Source: Pomphorhynchus laevis (Eukaryota > Acanthocephala > Palaeacanthocephala > Echinorhynchida > Pomphorhynchidae). Taken from it: DNA of 64,000 nucleotides. Location: positions 58,232 through 122,231 of the forward strand of contig WNNJ02002252.1 of assembly GCA_012934845.2 (NCBI GenBank), given 5' to 3'. Each line of letters opens with the position of its first letter. Positions within the stretch are counted from its first letter, which is position 1. Of this stretch, positions 22,001 to 29,721 are shown one piece after another. A model generated the notes under the pieces. That model saw nothing but the letters and a program-made list of their open reading frames with translations, was not told where the DNA came from and ran no database searches. The translations under genes and the position numbers were made by a program.

Positions 22001-24620
22001 TTCTAAAAGAGAGATCTACACCAAGCGTTTTTATTTGTTGCTGCTCCATTAACGAAATAATTGAAATGCCTATCGAAATTATCAGGCAAACCATGCGTTT
22101 ATAGATTAAAATGTTTTTATCATTTTAGATCAAAATTTAAATAAATATTTCTTCATTTTAATTAAGCGACATTTTTGAGATTCTCCAGGTTTGAAATCAA
22201 GATAGCAAAATTTGGCATAATAATAAATATATAAATGCTCAGTTAAGAGATAAAAAATATCTAAATTTTGTTATCTGTACAAGCGTACATTTAACAAAAC
22301 ATCTATATTTAAATAATTTGTATTTGATAATAATTTAATACAGAATAAATTTAATAATAAATTAAAATATAAAATATATATGTAATAAAACGATAAACAT
22401 TCTGTACACACGTAAAGTTTAGCACACATGCAATCCCTTCAAATATAAATGCAATTCGGAATGTGTTCCTTACAGATCTAAATATACATTTGTTCAAATA
22501 CAAAATGCTGCAGTTAAGATATTTTATGTGATTTTCGAATTAATTTTGAACAAAAATGCCAAATTGCTGATAGCTCGATTTGTGTTAACGCATACAGTTT
22601 AGCACACATGCAATCCCTTCAAAGATAAATGCAATTCGGAATGTGTTTCTTACGAATCTAAATATACATTTGTTCAAATACAAAATGGAAAAAAGGTTAT
22701 TCGTTGGCATATTCTACTAGGCCAATTTATGCAGTAACATTTAGTCCATTAATAGGTTATAAAGCATTTTATTTGAATGCTGTACTTATTTACAAATAAA
22801 TTTTAATAAAATTGAAACAATCACTGCTGGCGTTGATGAAATCGATCAATAAATTAAAATATATATAACAGGAAATAAAAATAAAACATTAGTAAATGAT
22901 TACTCTGCTTTTTCAATTTTTTTAATTTAATGAAACAAAGATGTTATATTTAATTAAAAAAGTATTTGGTATTTAACAAAAAATTGTTAGAAAATAATTA
23001 AATTGTCAGGGTAAACGAGTAATTGACCTTGGTTGTTTTATTACCTATTATATACAACTTATCCATTAGAAAAGATTAAAATTAGTGAAGGATTCGAAAA
23101 GATTAAAATTAAAATAATAAGGCGATAAATCGCACAATATTCAATTAGATAACAAAATACGCATCAAAATAAAGTAATTATGGTGTGGTTTACGTCAATC
23201 GAAAGTTAATTTATTAAGCGTTAGAGAAAAATATTTTCGATCAGCGAACAAGATGTTAAGACTCAAATTAGAACTATCAAAATTTGCTAAAACAAAAAAG
23301 AAATCAATAAAAAGTAGTCCCAAATGCTGATTAAATAACGAAATTTTTTTAGGAAATAATTAAATTGTCAGATAAACAAGGAAGGATTCGAAAGGAAAAA
23401 ATTAAATAACGAGATAATTTATTATCTCTTTATTAACAATATGTAAAAACAAGTGTGGAAGTAAGCTTTTATTTAGAAATAAAAACTTATATTATTTCTT
23501 TTGATTCAATAAAGTTACTTAGACTATTTCTAACATTATTTAATAAATATTTTTAGATATTTATTTTGACTTATATTAATTTAGATTTGTAAACGACATA
23601 AATTCATAATTCATAATGAATTGAAGAATATTTAATCACATAACTAATGCCACCTTAACTACGATGTGATCAACCAAAAGATGGATGCAAACACAACGTC
23701 AAAGAAAGATATATTCATTCAGCAAACAAATAAGAATACACGTGTCATAAGAATCAGAACAATCAAACTTGGACTATATACATTAGACGATTATTGTTGG
23801 TTTAGATTAAATCGCTATCGATATGGTTAAGTCTGCTTAGGTTGTAAAAGTTTTTCAAAATTAATAGCTAATTCGCTGGCGTCGATTCAAGAGAAAAATT
23901 TCCGGTATTTTGAAAAAATGTTAGTGTTGGACAGTGTCGATCTTGCTAATTTGTATTTAATTAAAATGAACATTTTAAATCTTATAGCAAACTAAGAATT
24001 CCTAAGCATAAATTAGCACGACAAATTGATATCTATTAATATCAAATTCTTATTATAAAAATATTATTAAAATTAAATAAAAATATTATTTTAAATAAAA
24101 TATTATTTAAATATTAAAAGGTTAATAAATTAAATAACTTTTTAATAAACATTAAAAAAGTTATTTAAAAGTTTAAATATTTAAATATACCTTTTAAATA
24201 TTTAAATATTTAAAGTTATAAAAATATTATATTAAAATTATATTTATTCTGGAAATATAATAATAGAAATATAATTATATTTATTTAAATTATTTTAATA
24301 TATTATTCTAAATTAATATTTCTAGAAACGATATTATTCTAAAACAATATTAATAATATTAACAATGTAAATATTAATAATATTTAATTGCTTAGTATTG
24401 AAAGTGTCAAGAAAAATTTCTTTAGGATATAATGGTTCACCATTGACAATCTGAAAGCTATTTTGTCAGATATTTCATTAAAAAATTGCAAGTATAACAA
24501 ATATATTACCTTATCATCCCCTTTTTCAAGTTCTTGTCGTAACTGTGTCTCACTCATACATTCGAAATCGATTGAGTTAGAGACAATCACATGACAGGGC
24601 TTCTCAATTTTAACAGGCAT
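6201..24620 (-). CDS. COPB1: Coatomer subunit beta (beta-COP), eleven exons, complete
   Basis: Beta-COP is a core subunit of the COPI coat, which works in Golgi-to-ER and intra-Golgi transport. Eleven exons (24620-24510, 21877-21669, 20514-20092, 18710-18527, 18478-18346, 15387-15238, 14604-14459, 14409-14277, 13348-13150, 9800-9509, 7094-6201) total 2874 nt and encode 957 residues; the human protein has 953. All introns are GT-AG, phases agree, and spacing against the human protein is preserved at most junctions. The N-terminal two thirds form the HEAT/adaptin-like solenoid (about residues 20-550), with [38 protein letters not shown] and ESDNNVKLVILDRL. The C-terminal part holds the beta-coatomer C domain (LSGLSDAIYAE) and the appendage platform (FRQMWIKFEWENK, GHIRIRAKTQGMALS). 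Residues 400-660 match poorly, unlike the usual strong conservation, so this may be a fast-evolving paralogue. A LINE ends about 50 bp upstream of the ATG. Confidence 0.93.
7452..7493. repeat. Perfect 19-bp inverted repeat with a 4-bp loop
   Basis: The arms are TTATCTTATAACCTAAAAT (7452-7470) and its exact complement (7475-7493), separated by TATC. Each arm is itself partly palindromic (TTATAA). This is typical of the tip of a palindromic MITE or a recombination-prone cruciform. No flanking target duplication was identified. Confidence 0.7.
8735..8970 (+). mobile_element. RTE LINE remnant: 5' leader fused to the 3' coding end
   Basis: From 8745 the sequence CGCCATGGCCGGTGCCAACC, then CCGTGCTGAGAAAGGAGGGT, resembles the GC-rich 5' leader seen in many RTE elements. 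It is followed by a segment reading ERRPQWYGRVLHANERQP (about 8864-8925), the C-terminus of RTE reverse transcriptases (WYGHVLR-type). Everything between is missing. This is a small internally deleted, non-autonomous derivative or an old fragment, in a beta-COP intron on the opposite strand. Confidence 0.65.
9509..9800 (-). CDS. COPB1: COPB1 exon 10
   Basis: This exon encodes about residues 563-660, from RLKNDTEFSEQVKFERITSM to NIEEDNLGKLLASKL. The conserved DEYDRIQLCLKIM corresponds to human DDVDRISLCLKVL. An acidic, poorly conserved tail ends the exon. The acceptor is CTTTTAG|A and the donor TTG|GTAAGT (phase 0). Confidence 0.9.
9985..13010 (+). repeat. Head-to-tail array of the structured repeat family
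   Basis: Conserved 5' modules (core GATAGCATAGCAGTTCCTCC then TGATGACCTCTAATCC and TTATTTATTAGTCAAT) occur at about 10130, 10355, 11510, 12380, 12600 and 12790. End tags (ACGTAGACTCAGTTAGC) occur at about 10576, 10816, 11071, 11918 and 12975. Between module and tag lies an AT-rich body. The segment 10523-10695 is repeated almost exactly at 10760-10932, showing local tandem duplication. Full units are about 350-450 bp. No open frame exists within the array. Confidence 0.8.
12574..12643 (+). other. Best-preserved structured core of the repeat
   Basis: Two interleaved pairings are visible: CTGCTATG (12574-12581) with CATAGCAG (12616-12623), 8 of 8; and TTAGGGG (12595-12601) with CCTCTAA (12637-12643), 7 pairs including one G-U. 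The boxes GAAAC and CTGATGA lie between and beside them. The order A-B-A'-B' is that of a pseudoknot. No complete known ribozyme consensus could be fitted. Confidence 0.55.
13150..13348 (-). CDS. COPB1: COPB1 exon 9
   Basis: This exon encodes about residues 497-562. VNQDGSYVTQSAFVTAPNVS corresponds to the human MGTYATQSALSSSR linker, and LKNIKTGYGLAVAVATACCK to FLLDGDFFVAASLATTLTKI. The solenoid helix is much changed here, and the tract is short compared with the human protein. The donor is ATCAG|GTGAAA (phase 2). Confidence 0.88.
13349..14276 (-). other. COPB1 intron 8
   Basis: A phase-1 intron of 928 bp. ATAATATTAT low complexity at 13618-13690 dominates, and no gene or named element is seen. 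A short segment (about 14100-14190) resembles the GACGTTTCGACTGTAAAAC segment near 17268, a minor dispersed repeat. Confidence 0.65.
14277..14409 (-). CDS. COPB1: COPB1 exon 8
   Basis: This exon encodes about residues 453-496: SSIVKDAIWLIAEFATDTNE, LIDAFNVIQRSLGEIVQTEC and SLKP. IQRSLGEI matches the human VRRSLGEI. The donor is CCAG|GTAACT (phase 1). Confidence 0.9.
14410..14458 (-). other. COPB1 intron 7, 49 nt
   Basis: A very short phase-0 intron with GTAAGT at the 5' end and a pyrimidine-rich CTCTTTTCTTC tract before AAAAG at the 3' end. Joining the two exons reproduces the human spacing through FPFIEI-SSIVKDAIW. Confidence 0.8.
14459..14604 (-). CDS. COPB1: COPB1 exon 7
   Basis: This exon encodes about residues 404-452: MLLELLPQFGELSARAVLNF, VKMTMVQHSLSAKSLLLTKL and LEHFPFIEI. 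It aligns in length with the human segment around DVLEFVREAIQRFDNLR but with low identity, and it is one of the fastest-diverging parts. The donor is ATC|GTAAGT. Confidence 0.85.
14605..15237 (-). other. COPB1 intron 6
   Basis: A phase-1 intron of 633 bp. It is AT-rich with ATATAAT runs (14850-14920), and nothing else was recognised. Confidence 0.7.
15238..15387 (-). CDS. COPB1: COPB1 exon 6
   Basis: This exon encodes about residues 354-403: DIMGISRRALTKSYASVEES followed by QRKRQLIVSMLHECSIKFPD and ISKECAL. It aligns without gaps to the human segment ending YRQLLVRTLHSCSVRFPDM. The acceptor is GTTTAG|CT and the donor TTGA|GTAAGA (phase 1). Confidence 0.9.
15645..15900 (+). repeat. Structured repeat copy, 5' side of the Penelope-like RT
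   Basis: This copy shows the core GATATCATAGCAATTTCGCC, the GACCTCTAA arm, TTATTTATTAGTCAATCC with the matching ATTGACT, the AT-rich body and the end tag AATACGTAGACTGGGTTAGC near 15870-15890. It is a fuller example of the unit than most. Confidence 0.65.
16298..16885 (+). pseudogene. Penelope-like reverse transcriptase fragment
   Basis: The fragment starts with the motif B-like QVKGAPMGGNSSPIEADLFF. It continues, after a break in frame, with FRYIDDICVFN (motif C, YIDD) and then IYPERLILNKTN and VYLDMNIKL, a short LD-N motif seen after the palm in Penelope-type RTs. The C-terminal part, FKFTRNIFLHEHSCIPYNIK, resembles the thumb region. The N-terminal palm and any endonuclease are missing. 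The composition is as AT-rich as the surrounding DNA, so it is old or well adapted to the host base usage. Confidence 0.65.
16935..17175 (+). repeat. Structured repeat copy, 3' side of the Penelope-like RT
   Basis: This copy follows the RT fragment within about 50 bp. Interleaved pairings are CTGCTATG (16961-16968) with CATAGCAG (17002-17009), and AATATGG (16980-16986) with CCATATT (17031-17037). A local GGTC/GACC pair (16986-16989 and 17021-17024) is an alternative. The conserved TTATTTATTAGT segment and the AT-rich downstream body follow. The end tag is not clear in this copy. Confidence 0.65.
18346..18478 (-). CDS. COPB1: COPB1 exon 5
   Basis: This exon encodes about residues 310-353, EAFSDQNILQDMAVDIFQII followed by DSPDIDVAEKTVKLVMDLIS and IRN. 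It aligns with HERVLQDLVMDILRVLSTPD of the human protein. The donor is ATCA|GTAGGT, phase 1. Confidence 0.9.
18479..18526 (-). other. COPB1 intron 4, 48 nt
   Basis: A very short phase-0 intron with GTAATC at its start, a CTAAT branch-site-like motif and AAAATAG at its end. Its length is a multiple of three and it holds an in-frame stop. Removing it restores the exact human spacing between DRL and LQD. Confidence 0.8.
18527..18710 (-). CDS. COPB1: COPB1 exon 4
   Basis: This exon encodes about residues 248-309: SILFNLMATGSTTVRFECAG, MAAQCYID and KESDNNVKLVILDRLFSIN. The acceptor is AATTTAG|C and the donor AAT|GTAATC (phase 0). The segment AAQCYID...KESDNNVKL is diagnostic for beta-COP. Confidence 0.9.
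18711..20091 (-). other. COPB1 intron 3
   Basis: A phase-2 intron of 1381 bp. It is AT-rich and no gene or named repeat was seen. A shorter acceptor (AG at 18731-18730) exists but does not keep the frame with the exon 3 donor. Confidence 0.7.
20092..20514 (-). CDS. COPB1: COPB1 exon 3
   Basis: The best conserved part of the solenoid, residues about 107-247: [60 protein letters not shown] and SLQLVVVEFIHKHC. The acceptor is CAACAG|A. The donor chosen is GTAAG|GTCAGT (phase 2), because joining it to exon 4 at 18710 restores exact human spacing. A GTAAGG five bases earlier would break the frame. Confidence 0.92.
20515..21668 (-). other. COPB1 intron 2
   Basis: A phase-2 intron of 1154 bp. It is AT-rich, with TAAATATA low complexity near 21280-21420. 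No gene or element was recognised. Confidence 0.75.
21669..21877 (-). CDS. COPB1: COPB1 exon 2
   Basis: This exon encodes about residues 38-106, TKYNCMQNLLIQMQNGEK followed by [18 protein letters not shown] and ending DAY plus AG of the next codon. The acceptor is CTTTAG|ACAAAG and the donor AG|GTATTT (phase 2). Spacing to human beta-COP is identical, and ILVCDAYR is retained. Confidence 0.92.
21878..24509 (-). other. COPB1 intron 1, with a short direct repeat
   Basis: A phase-0 intron of 2632 bp, very AT-rich. It contains a direct repeat of about 90 bp (22417-22507 and 22590-22683, sharing TTAGCACACATGCAATCCC and neighbouring sequence) at about 173-bp spacing. No other gene or recognised transposon is seen. 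Confidence 0.8.
22417..22683. repeat. Direct repeat, two copies about 173 bp apart
   Basis: Both copies share TTAGCACACATGCAATCCC, then CTTCAAAnATAAATGCAATT, then TAAATATACATTTGTTCAAA, with only a few differences. The sequence between them is not part of a recognisable element. It could be a local tandem duplication of a unit of about 173 bp. Confidence 0.75.
24510..24620 (-). CDS. COPB1: COPB1 exon 1 (start codon)
   Basis: This exon encodes residues 1-37, MPVKIEKPCHVIVSNSIDFE and onward to LEKGDDK. The last four residues align with GDVK of the human protein. The donor is AAG|GTAATA, phase 0. The chosen ATG gives an N-terminus of the usual length. Confidence 0.88.
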
Positions 24621-24678
24621 CTAAAATATCAGCTACTAATAATGTATTAATAATAATGTAATATCAAATAATATTGTA

Positions 24679-24703
24679 TTTTTTTTTTTTTTTATTTTTT
24701 TTT
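24679..24703 (-). repeat. Poly(A) tail of the LINE (T-run on the plus strand)
   Basis: A run of T broken by one A on the plus strand, directly next to the left TSD copy. On the element strand it is the 3' poly(A) left by target-primed reverse transcription. Confidence 0.85.
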
Positions 24704-24767
24704 ATCATTCAACTATGAAATTAAACGAAAAATCGGCATAACAACTGGTAAAAGTCAAGAGTCTTCA

Positions 24768-27509
24768 TTATGTTCTACAGCCATTTTTGCGTCCCCCCAT
24801 AGATGCAACAAGCGCTTCAAGATTGGCATCACGGCTATGGAATCCCACTGTCTGCATTTTTTCAAGTTCGGATGCATAAAGTTGTTCTTGAGTTTGGTTT
24901 GGTTGTTGATTTGTCGGCTGATGTTGCTGGAGATGAAGACGATCTAATGGTTGAAACAACGAAGTAGTATAATCTTGATTTGAGCATTGTAAATTTTGAG
25001 ATGCTGTTGTTGCATAAGCTGTTTGTCTATTGCTTGGTGATCGAAAAGAATCCACATCAGATGAAGTAGGTTGGACATCATTGATATGGATGTCCACATT
25101 TCTGACTGTAGGAAGGATGGTTTCTCGAATGACGATTTCTTCGGATAAGGCTGCCACCTGAGTAAGAAATTCCGAAGGGTTGAGACGCGGGGTTGGGTCG
25201 TCGTAAAGACCAACACTGCTTTCTATTATAGGTCTCCCCAAATCTTCGAGGCTCTTGAGAATCGCTTTGGCATTCCCTCTCATCAGGGAGATCGAGACAC
25301 GCTGAAAGAGCTGGTTTGCCGCCTTGCTATACGAAATATTGCCTCGCCAAGACATAGATCGGGCAATGAATCTGACAAGTTTTTCCCCCTGGGCGTTCCA
25401 ACCTCCATATGTCTCTATAACTGCGGCCGAGAAACAATACCCGCTTTCCTCCATTTTCCGCTTGTATTTTCGGTCCTTGACACATGCTGCATATCTGTCT
25501 GCAGCATATCCAGGAATCTTAGCAGCCATGGAAACGTAGGCATTTTGCAGAGGGTTTGTCACCGCAAAATCGACTGCTAGAGGGGGATCCTCGTAAATCA
25601 AAATGTCGGCTGGTCTCTCTCGTAAGTTGCGCACGAGATTGGGTACCTCCTTCGCGACTCTCAGTCCTGCAGAAACTGCCGCCTGAAATATTGTGTCTCG
25701 AAGTCCATCGTGTCGAATACCGGGGTACCCGCCAAATTGACAGGTTAGGGCGTGGAAACCAAACTTGTCTGCCATTCTAAGGCAGCGTCTGCAACGGTAG
25801 TCACCCTTACAGAGCGGCATTCCCAACCACATACGAAGCAACACCACAAATTCATTCGGCGCAAGATTCATAAGCGTGGCTTTGTTTGGTATAGCCTGCA
25901 GCCATGCACACGCATGCGGACGCGAAACTGCCAATAATCTGGCTGAATTGGAGCAATCGACGCTTTCCAATAGCTTGCGACGCGAAGTCTCGTCGATGCT
26001 GTGAGAAAGACCCCGTTGATTTGATTGTAGTCCTCTGTCATCATGCGGAAAGTTAGAAATTGCAGATTCAAAACTGGGGAAAGAGTAAGGGTCGAGGTTC
26101 GATTGTTTAGCGACCATATCCACACTTGAAAGAAACGCCGCTGCGGAGTGTTCGACACAGCTTCGAAGGCCCAATCCTCCCATCTTCAGGGGTAAGCAAG
26201 CTTGTGACCATGTTTTCTTGTCCGGGTGAATAGACGTTATATTGCTGAAGCAATCTAAGACCAAGTCATCGAAAAGCCGGAAAAATTTTTGAGCGAAGGC
26301 GGGATCTACCGTACGCATCAGATGATTTACTCGTGCGGCAGATGCGCAATTGCGCAGCAGGATGAAAGCAACCTGAGGGTCCGGCAAGTTTTCTAGTGTC
26401 TTTAGGTCAAGTTGCAGTGCCGGGAGTACCTTATTAATGAGGTGTGATGAGCAGTGTTCCTGGGAACCGACAGGGCTCCCTAGAATTGTGAAGTTGTCTG
26501 TTGAATTAACCAAAGTAATCCCTGGGCATAATCTCTTTACCAGATCGATATTACTAGCCTTTCCTATCAGTTCGGTCTTTTTCCAGTTTAACGACAACCC
26601 AATCGCTGGAAAATCTAAAGAGAGCAGAGATAATGCTTTGCCAACAGCCTCTGGTCTTCCGCCCACTATGCCGTCATCGAGGTACCACAAGTTTAAGCCG
26701 ATCCCCTCGATTGTAGATATTGAGGCGATTATCGGTTTCAAAGCTAGGCAAAACAATAAGGGACCAAGAGGATCCCCTTGTTGCACTCCGCTCAAGGATT
26801 GAAGAGGCTCCATGTTCCCAAATCGAAGGTTTGAACCAGATCCATAGCACCAGGATATCCACCTACTTATTTCAGGGAACTCACTCCTTACAGCGTCAAT
26901 AAAGGATCTGCGGCTCAGCGTATTGAAGGCATTGGTAATGTCAACTTTGACCCAAACCCAATCGTCATTCTGGTGTTGAAGATGGTGTAGTCGACGGACT
27001 CTATGGATAATCTGCTCCATACCGTTTGGCGTAGCGACACCGAGCTGGTGAGGTAAGAGCGATTCTGAAAACCGCGACCGGAGTTTTCGACAAATGCATT
27101 TGGCACATAAGCGACGTAATGTTTCCCCAATTGCAATGGGGCGGACTCCTCCGTCAGGCTTACTTAAGGCCAGTAGACTAGCTCCAGCTAAGAACGGAGA
27201 AAGTTCGACTGGAGCTAAGCCCGCAATCAGGTAGTTGACCAGCGAAGTGAGTCGCCCTAAAAGAACCCCGTGATCAACCGACATCATGTCTTTTAAGTGT
27301 TCCGCTCTCAAACCCAAGCTTCCAGGGGAAGTAAGGGAAGGAAAAGATGAGACTGCGGCCTGAATAATGTCCGAGTCGACTGATAAAGGCAATGTCAGGC
27401 ATGGAGGGCGAGAGGCTGGGAGATCACCGTTCACTGGATGTAGCACGGACAATTGTATGCGTGTGGATTGTGAATACTCGCAAATATTACTTGAAGTAAG
27501 ACGTCGCAT
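24768..27509 (-). CDS. LINE ORF: reverse transcriptase, CCHC motif and restriction-like endonuclease
   Basis: 913 residues. RT motifs in order: LSKPDGGVRPIAIGE (115-129), VKVDITNAF with catalytic D190, GVQQGDPLGPLLF (241-253), WYLDDG (275-280) and SLNWKKTELIG (306-316). After the RT a CX2CX9HX3C motif (C573, C576, H586, C590) precedes a PD-(D/E)XK-like nuclease: RHDGLRDTIFQAA (599-611), KEVPN, ADIL with D635, and AVDFAVT with D647, then a lysine-rich segment. This order (RT, CCHC, RLE) is that of R2, R4, NeSL, Hero and related LINEs with site preference. I cannot place the exact clade. The frame is open from the first ATG at 27509; the start may be internal to a longer original ORF. Confidence 0.88.
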   Translation of the reverse strand: MRRLTSSNICEYSQSTRIQLSVLHPVNGDLPASRPPCLTLPLSVDSDIIQAAVSSFPSLTSPGSLGLRAEHLKDMMSVDHGVLLGRLTSLVNYLIAGLAPVELSPFLAGASLLALSKPDGGVRPIAIGETLRRLCAKCICRKLRSRFSESLLPHQLGVATPNGMEQIIHRVRRLHHLQHQNDDWVWVKVDITNAFNTLSRRSFIDAVRSEFPEISRWISWCYGSGSNLRFGNMEPLQSLSGVQQGDPLGPLLFCLALKPIIASISTIEGIGLNLWYLDDGIVGGRPEAVGKALSLLSLDFPAIGLSLNWKKTELIGKASNIDLVKRLCPGITLVNSTDNFTILGSPVGSQEHCSSHLINKVLPALQLDLKTLENLPDPQVAFILLRNCASAARVNHLMRTVDPAFAQKFFRLFDDLVLDCFSNITSIHPDKKTWSQACLPLKMGGLGLRSCVEHSAAAFLSSVDMVAKQSNLDPYSFPSFESAISNFPHDDRGLQSNQRGLSHSIDETSRRKLLESVDCSNSARLLAVSRPHACAWLQAIPNKATLMNLAPNEFVVLLRMWLGMPLCKGDYRCRRCLRMADKFGFHALTCQFGGYPGIRHDGLRDTIFQAAVSAGLRVAKEVPNLVRNLRERPADILIYEDPPLAVDFAVTNPLQNAYVSMAAKIPGYAADRYAACVKDRKYKRKMEESGYCFSAAVIETYGGWNAQGEKLVRFIARSMSWRGNISYSKAANQLFQRVSISLMRGNAKAILKSLEDLGRPIIESSVGLYDDPTPRLNPSEFLTQVAALSEEIVIRETILPTVRNVDIHINDVQPTSSDVDSFRSPSNRQTAYATTASQNLQCSNQDYTTSLFQPLDRLHLQQHQPTNQQPNQTQEQLYASELEKMQTVGFHSRDANLEALVASMGGRKNGCRT

Positions 27510-27696
27510 CGCTTTCCCATAATTTCCACTTCTTGTTAATTCGATCGCCTCTGAATAGTCGTTGTTCGTCGAAAATATTGTATTTCGAAATACATTATTA
27601 TAAATTAAATGAAGTTACTGGCTAGAACAGCGCAATTTATAGATTCTAAATCTTAATTGCAATTGACAGAACACCAACACATTAAAAAAACGATTT

Positions 27697-28030
27697 ATTT
27701 TAACGTGGCAAATGCGTGCCAGCGCTCGCTTACAAGACCACAACAAAACAAGACTGTGAATCAGGTGTCGAGAAGGTGTGAACGGAGGAGGTGTTTGAAT
27801 ATGATAAAGGAGGGGGCGCAGCGGACGTCGAGAGGGAGTTGATTCCAGGCGAGTGAGGCGGCGACGAGGAAGGATCGGAGACCGTAGTTGTTGGAGTAAT
27901 TAGGAACGTGGAGTAAGAGGGTATGACAGGAACGAAGCGATAGCGAGGTGGGGCTAATGTCGTCTAAGAAAGGAAAGTTGATGAACGATGGGGAGCCGAC
28001 AGCGATGAGACGAAAGGTAACGAGAAGAAG
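27697..28030 (-). mobile_element. 5'-truncated 3' end of an L2/CR1-like LINE
   Basis: On the minus strand this matches the last part of the element at 41262-44035: the RT C-terminus, then the stem-loop GCGAGCGCTGGCACGC-like segment, ATTTGCCACG and a TTAAAATAAA end. About 330 bp remain. It is close in sequence to the 41 kb copy, so both are young relative to the other copies. No open frame survives. Confidence 0.8.
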
Positions 28031-29690
28031 GCGGAGTTGATTGATAAGACAAACGGTAACGATTCAGAAACGAAAAATTGTCTTGACAAATAGAATATGT
28101 AGATTTAATAATATGTTTATAATGAATTAATAGGTGTGTAAATCATATTAGAAAGACATCAAAAGTGTATAATAAGAGTGAATAAATAATTTCTCATTAA
28201 ATGCAAATGATGATTCCAAATATCTCTCATGACCAATATGCTATCAACATTATTGGATAACACGACGGTTATCGTTTTGTGTGGTCTGAATACCTTAATT
28301 CAATTCACAATTTTCTTGTTATCAAATGTGATTTAAATACACTAACAATGGGATGAGTTCTCTTACACTCTTAATATGAGCTTAATTCCATCGATACCGG
28401 TTGCGTAGTATGTGAAATACAGTTTACTAAATGTAAAGCACAAGATAATATCAAAATCCGTGCCCAGTCTGATCCATTTTACTGAACTACAGTAAAATGT
28501 GAAATCGTATAAATCTGTTTCACCTTAAGAAATACCTCAATGGTATGTTGCAACATACTCAACCTGGAATCAGCTCCCTCTCGACGTCCACCTCCCTAAT
28601 TTATCACATTCAAATACCACCTCGATAAACCCCTTATTGACACATGACTTAGAATTTTGTTTTAAAGCATACAGTAAACACCAGTAAAAATAATATCTTT
28701 AATAAATAAGCGTTTTAAATAGACATAATGAAATGCAGTGTATCACTGTTGGCTTACATGACAATTCGATAAACTTGTATTTTTAGCATGTTCCACACTT
28801 TCAGGGCTCAATACGACAATGTTTTGCATGTTTTGCATGCTCATCGATAACTAAACTACAGTAAAATGTACATGGCAAAATAGAGTAAAATAAAAACTGT
28901 CAGATTCTTGGCTATGTAGTTCGAACGCTGCATTGATCAGGAGCAGAATCCATTTGCGGACTGATTTTTGTAACTCCTTGATCGTATTGGAGAATACCAA
29001 CTCTTCAGGTAGCATGCTCCACACTTTCAGGGCTTGATGCGACAATCTGTGCACACTCGGCCATTTCACATAATCTTTGGTTCTAAGACACAAACTATGA
29101 CCACGTTGGCAAACTGCGTATATGAAGAATTACACGTTCATAAGGGAATATGTCATAACACTTGATAATCTTACAATCTCAATCAAGCCTAAATAAAGTA
29201 AGCAAGGTCGGATAGAACACATACCTAACTCTACGAAAAGTTATGCGTATGGCAAAATAGAGTAAAATAAAAACCGTTATTGTTTTTAAATTTTAATATT
29301 TTATTACAACATATTATAGTATATATATTATAATATCATTATATTAAATTCTAAAGCATTATTATATTTTTATTATTATATTTATTATAAAAATTTAATA
29401 AATATTAAAATTTATTATTATATTAAGAAGAAAATTTATAAGTGTTCTAGAACTATGATTACTACGATTGCTATGATTACAACGTTTACAACGATTTTAT
29501 CGATTACAACGATTACTTCAACGATTAAAGAATTTAAAATTGTCTTGATTATATAAAGTTCTTACAATTTAAAATTTAAAATTGAAATTTAAATCAAATT
29601 CCATTGATACCGCAATAAACGAAATCTGTTGGTCGGATCCATTATTCAATAACGAATTTTCCGTTTGAAAAATTGATGGAAATTTGAATT
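28031..29690. other. LINE-derived shreds in AT-rich DNA
   Basis: The plus strand 28555-28670 matches an L2-like 3' end (CTGGAATCAGCTCCCTCTCG). The minus strand 28851-29100 reads HRLSHQALKVWSMLPEELVF and resembles the C-terminal tail of a LINE RT. Parts of it recur (CCACACTTTCAGGGCT at about 28793 and 29022, and ATGGCAAAATAGAGTAAAAT at 28872 and 29250), pointing to local duplication. A degenerate ACGATTAC-type repeat fills 29450-29530. No host gene was recognised. Confidence 0.5.
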
Positions 29691-29721
29691 CCAGTACAAT
29701 ATCACATTATATGACAAAAAT

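Larger units (their letters stand above)
24670..27573 (-). mobile_element. LINE with restriction-like endonuclease (R2/NeSL-type group), with 12-bp TSD
   Basis: The insertion is bounded by a 12-bp direct repeat AATATTGTATTT (24670-24681 and 27574-27585; the last T overlaps the tail). On the minus strand the order is 5' leader, a 913-residue ORF, a short 3' UTR and a poly(A) tract (T-run 24679-24703). The ORF lacks the N-terminal zinc fingers usual in this group, so the copy is probably 5'-truncated. The open frame, clean tail and visible TSD argue for a fairly recent insertion. It lies about 50 bp upstream of the beta-COP start codon, in the same orientation. The GC content is clearly higher than that of the host DNA. 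Confidence 0.9.

Noticed and set aside
24944-27136. Several ORFs of 60-120 codons on both strands over the 24.8-27.5 kb LINE
   Set aside because: They overlap the 913-residue RT frame in other phases and show no domain; they are shadows of a GC-richer ORF.
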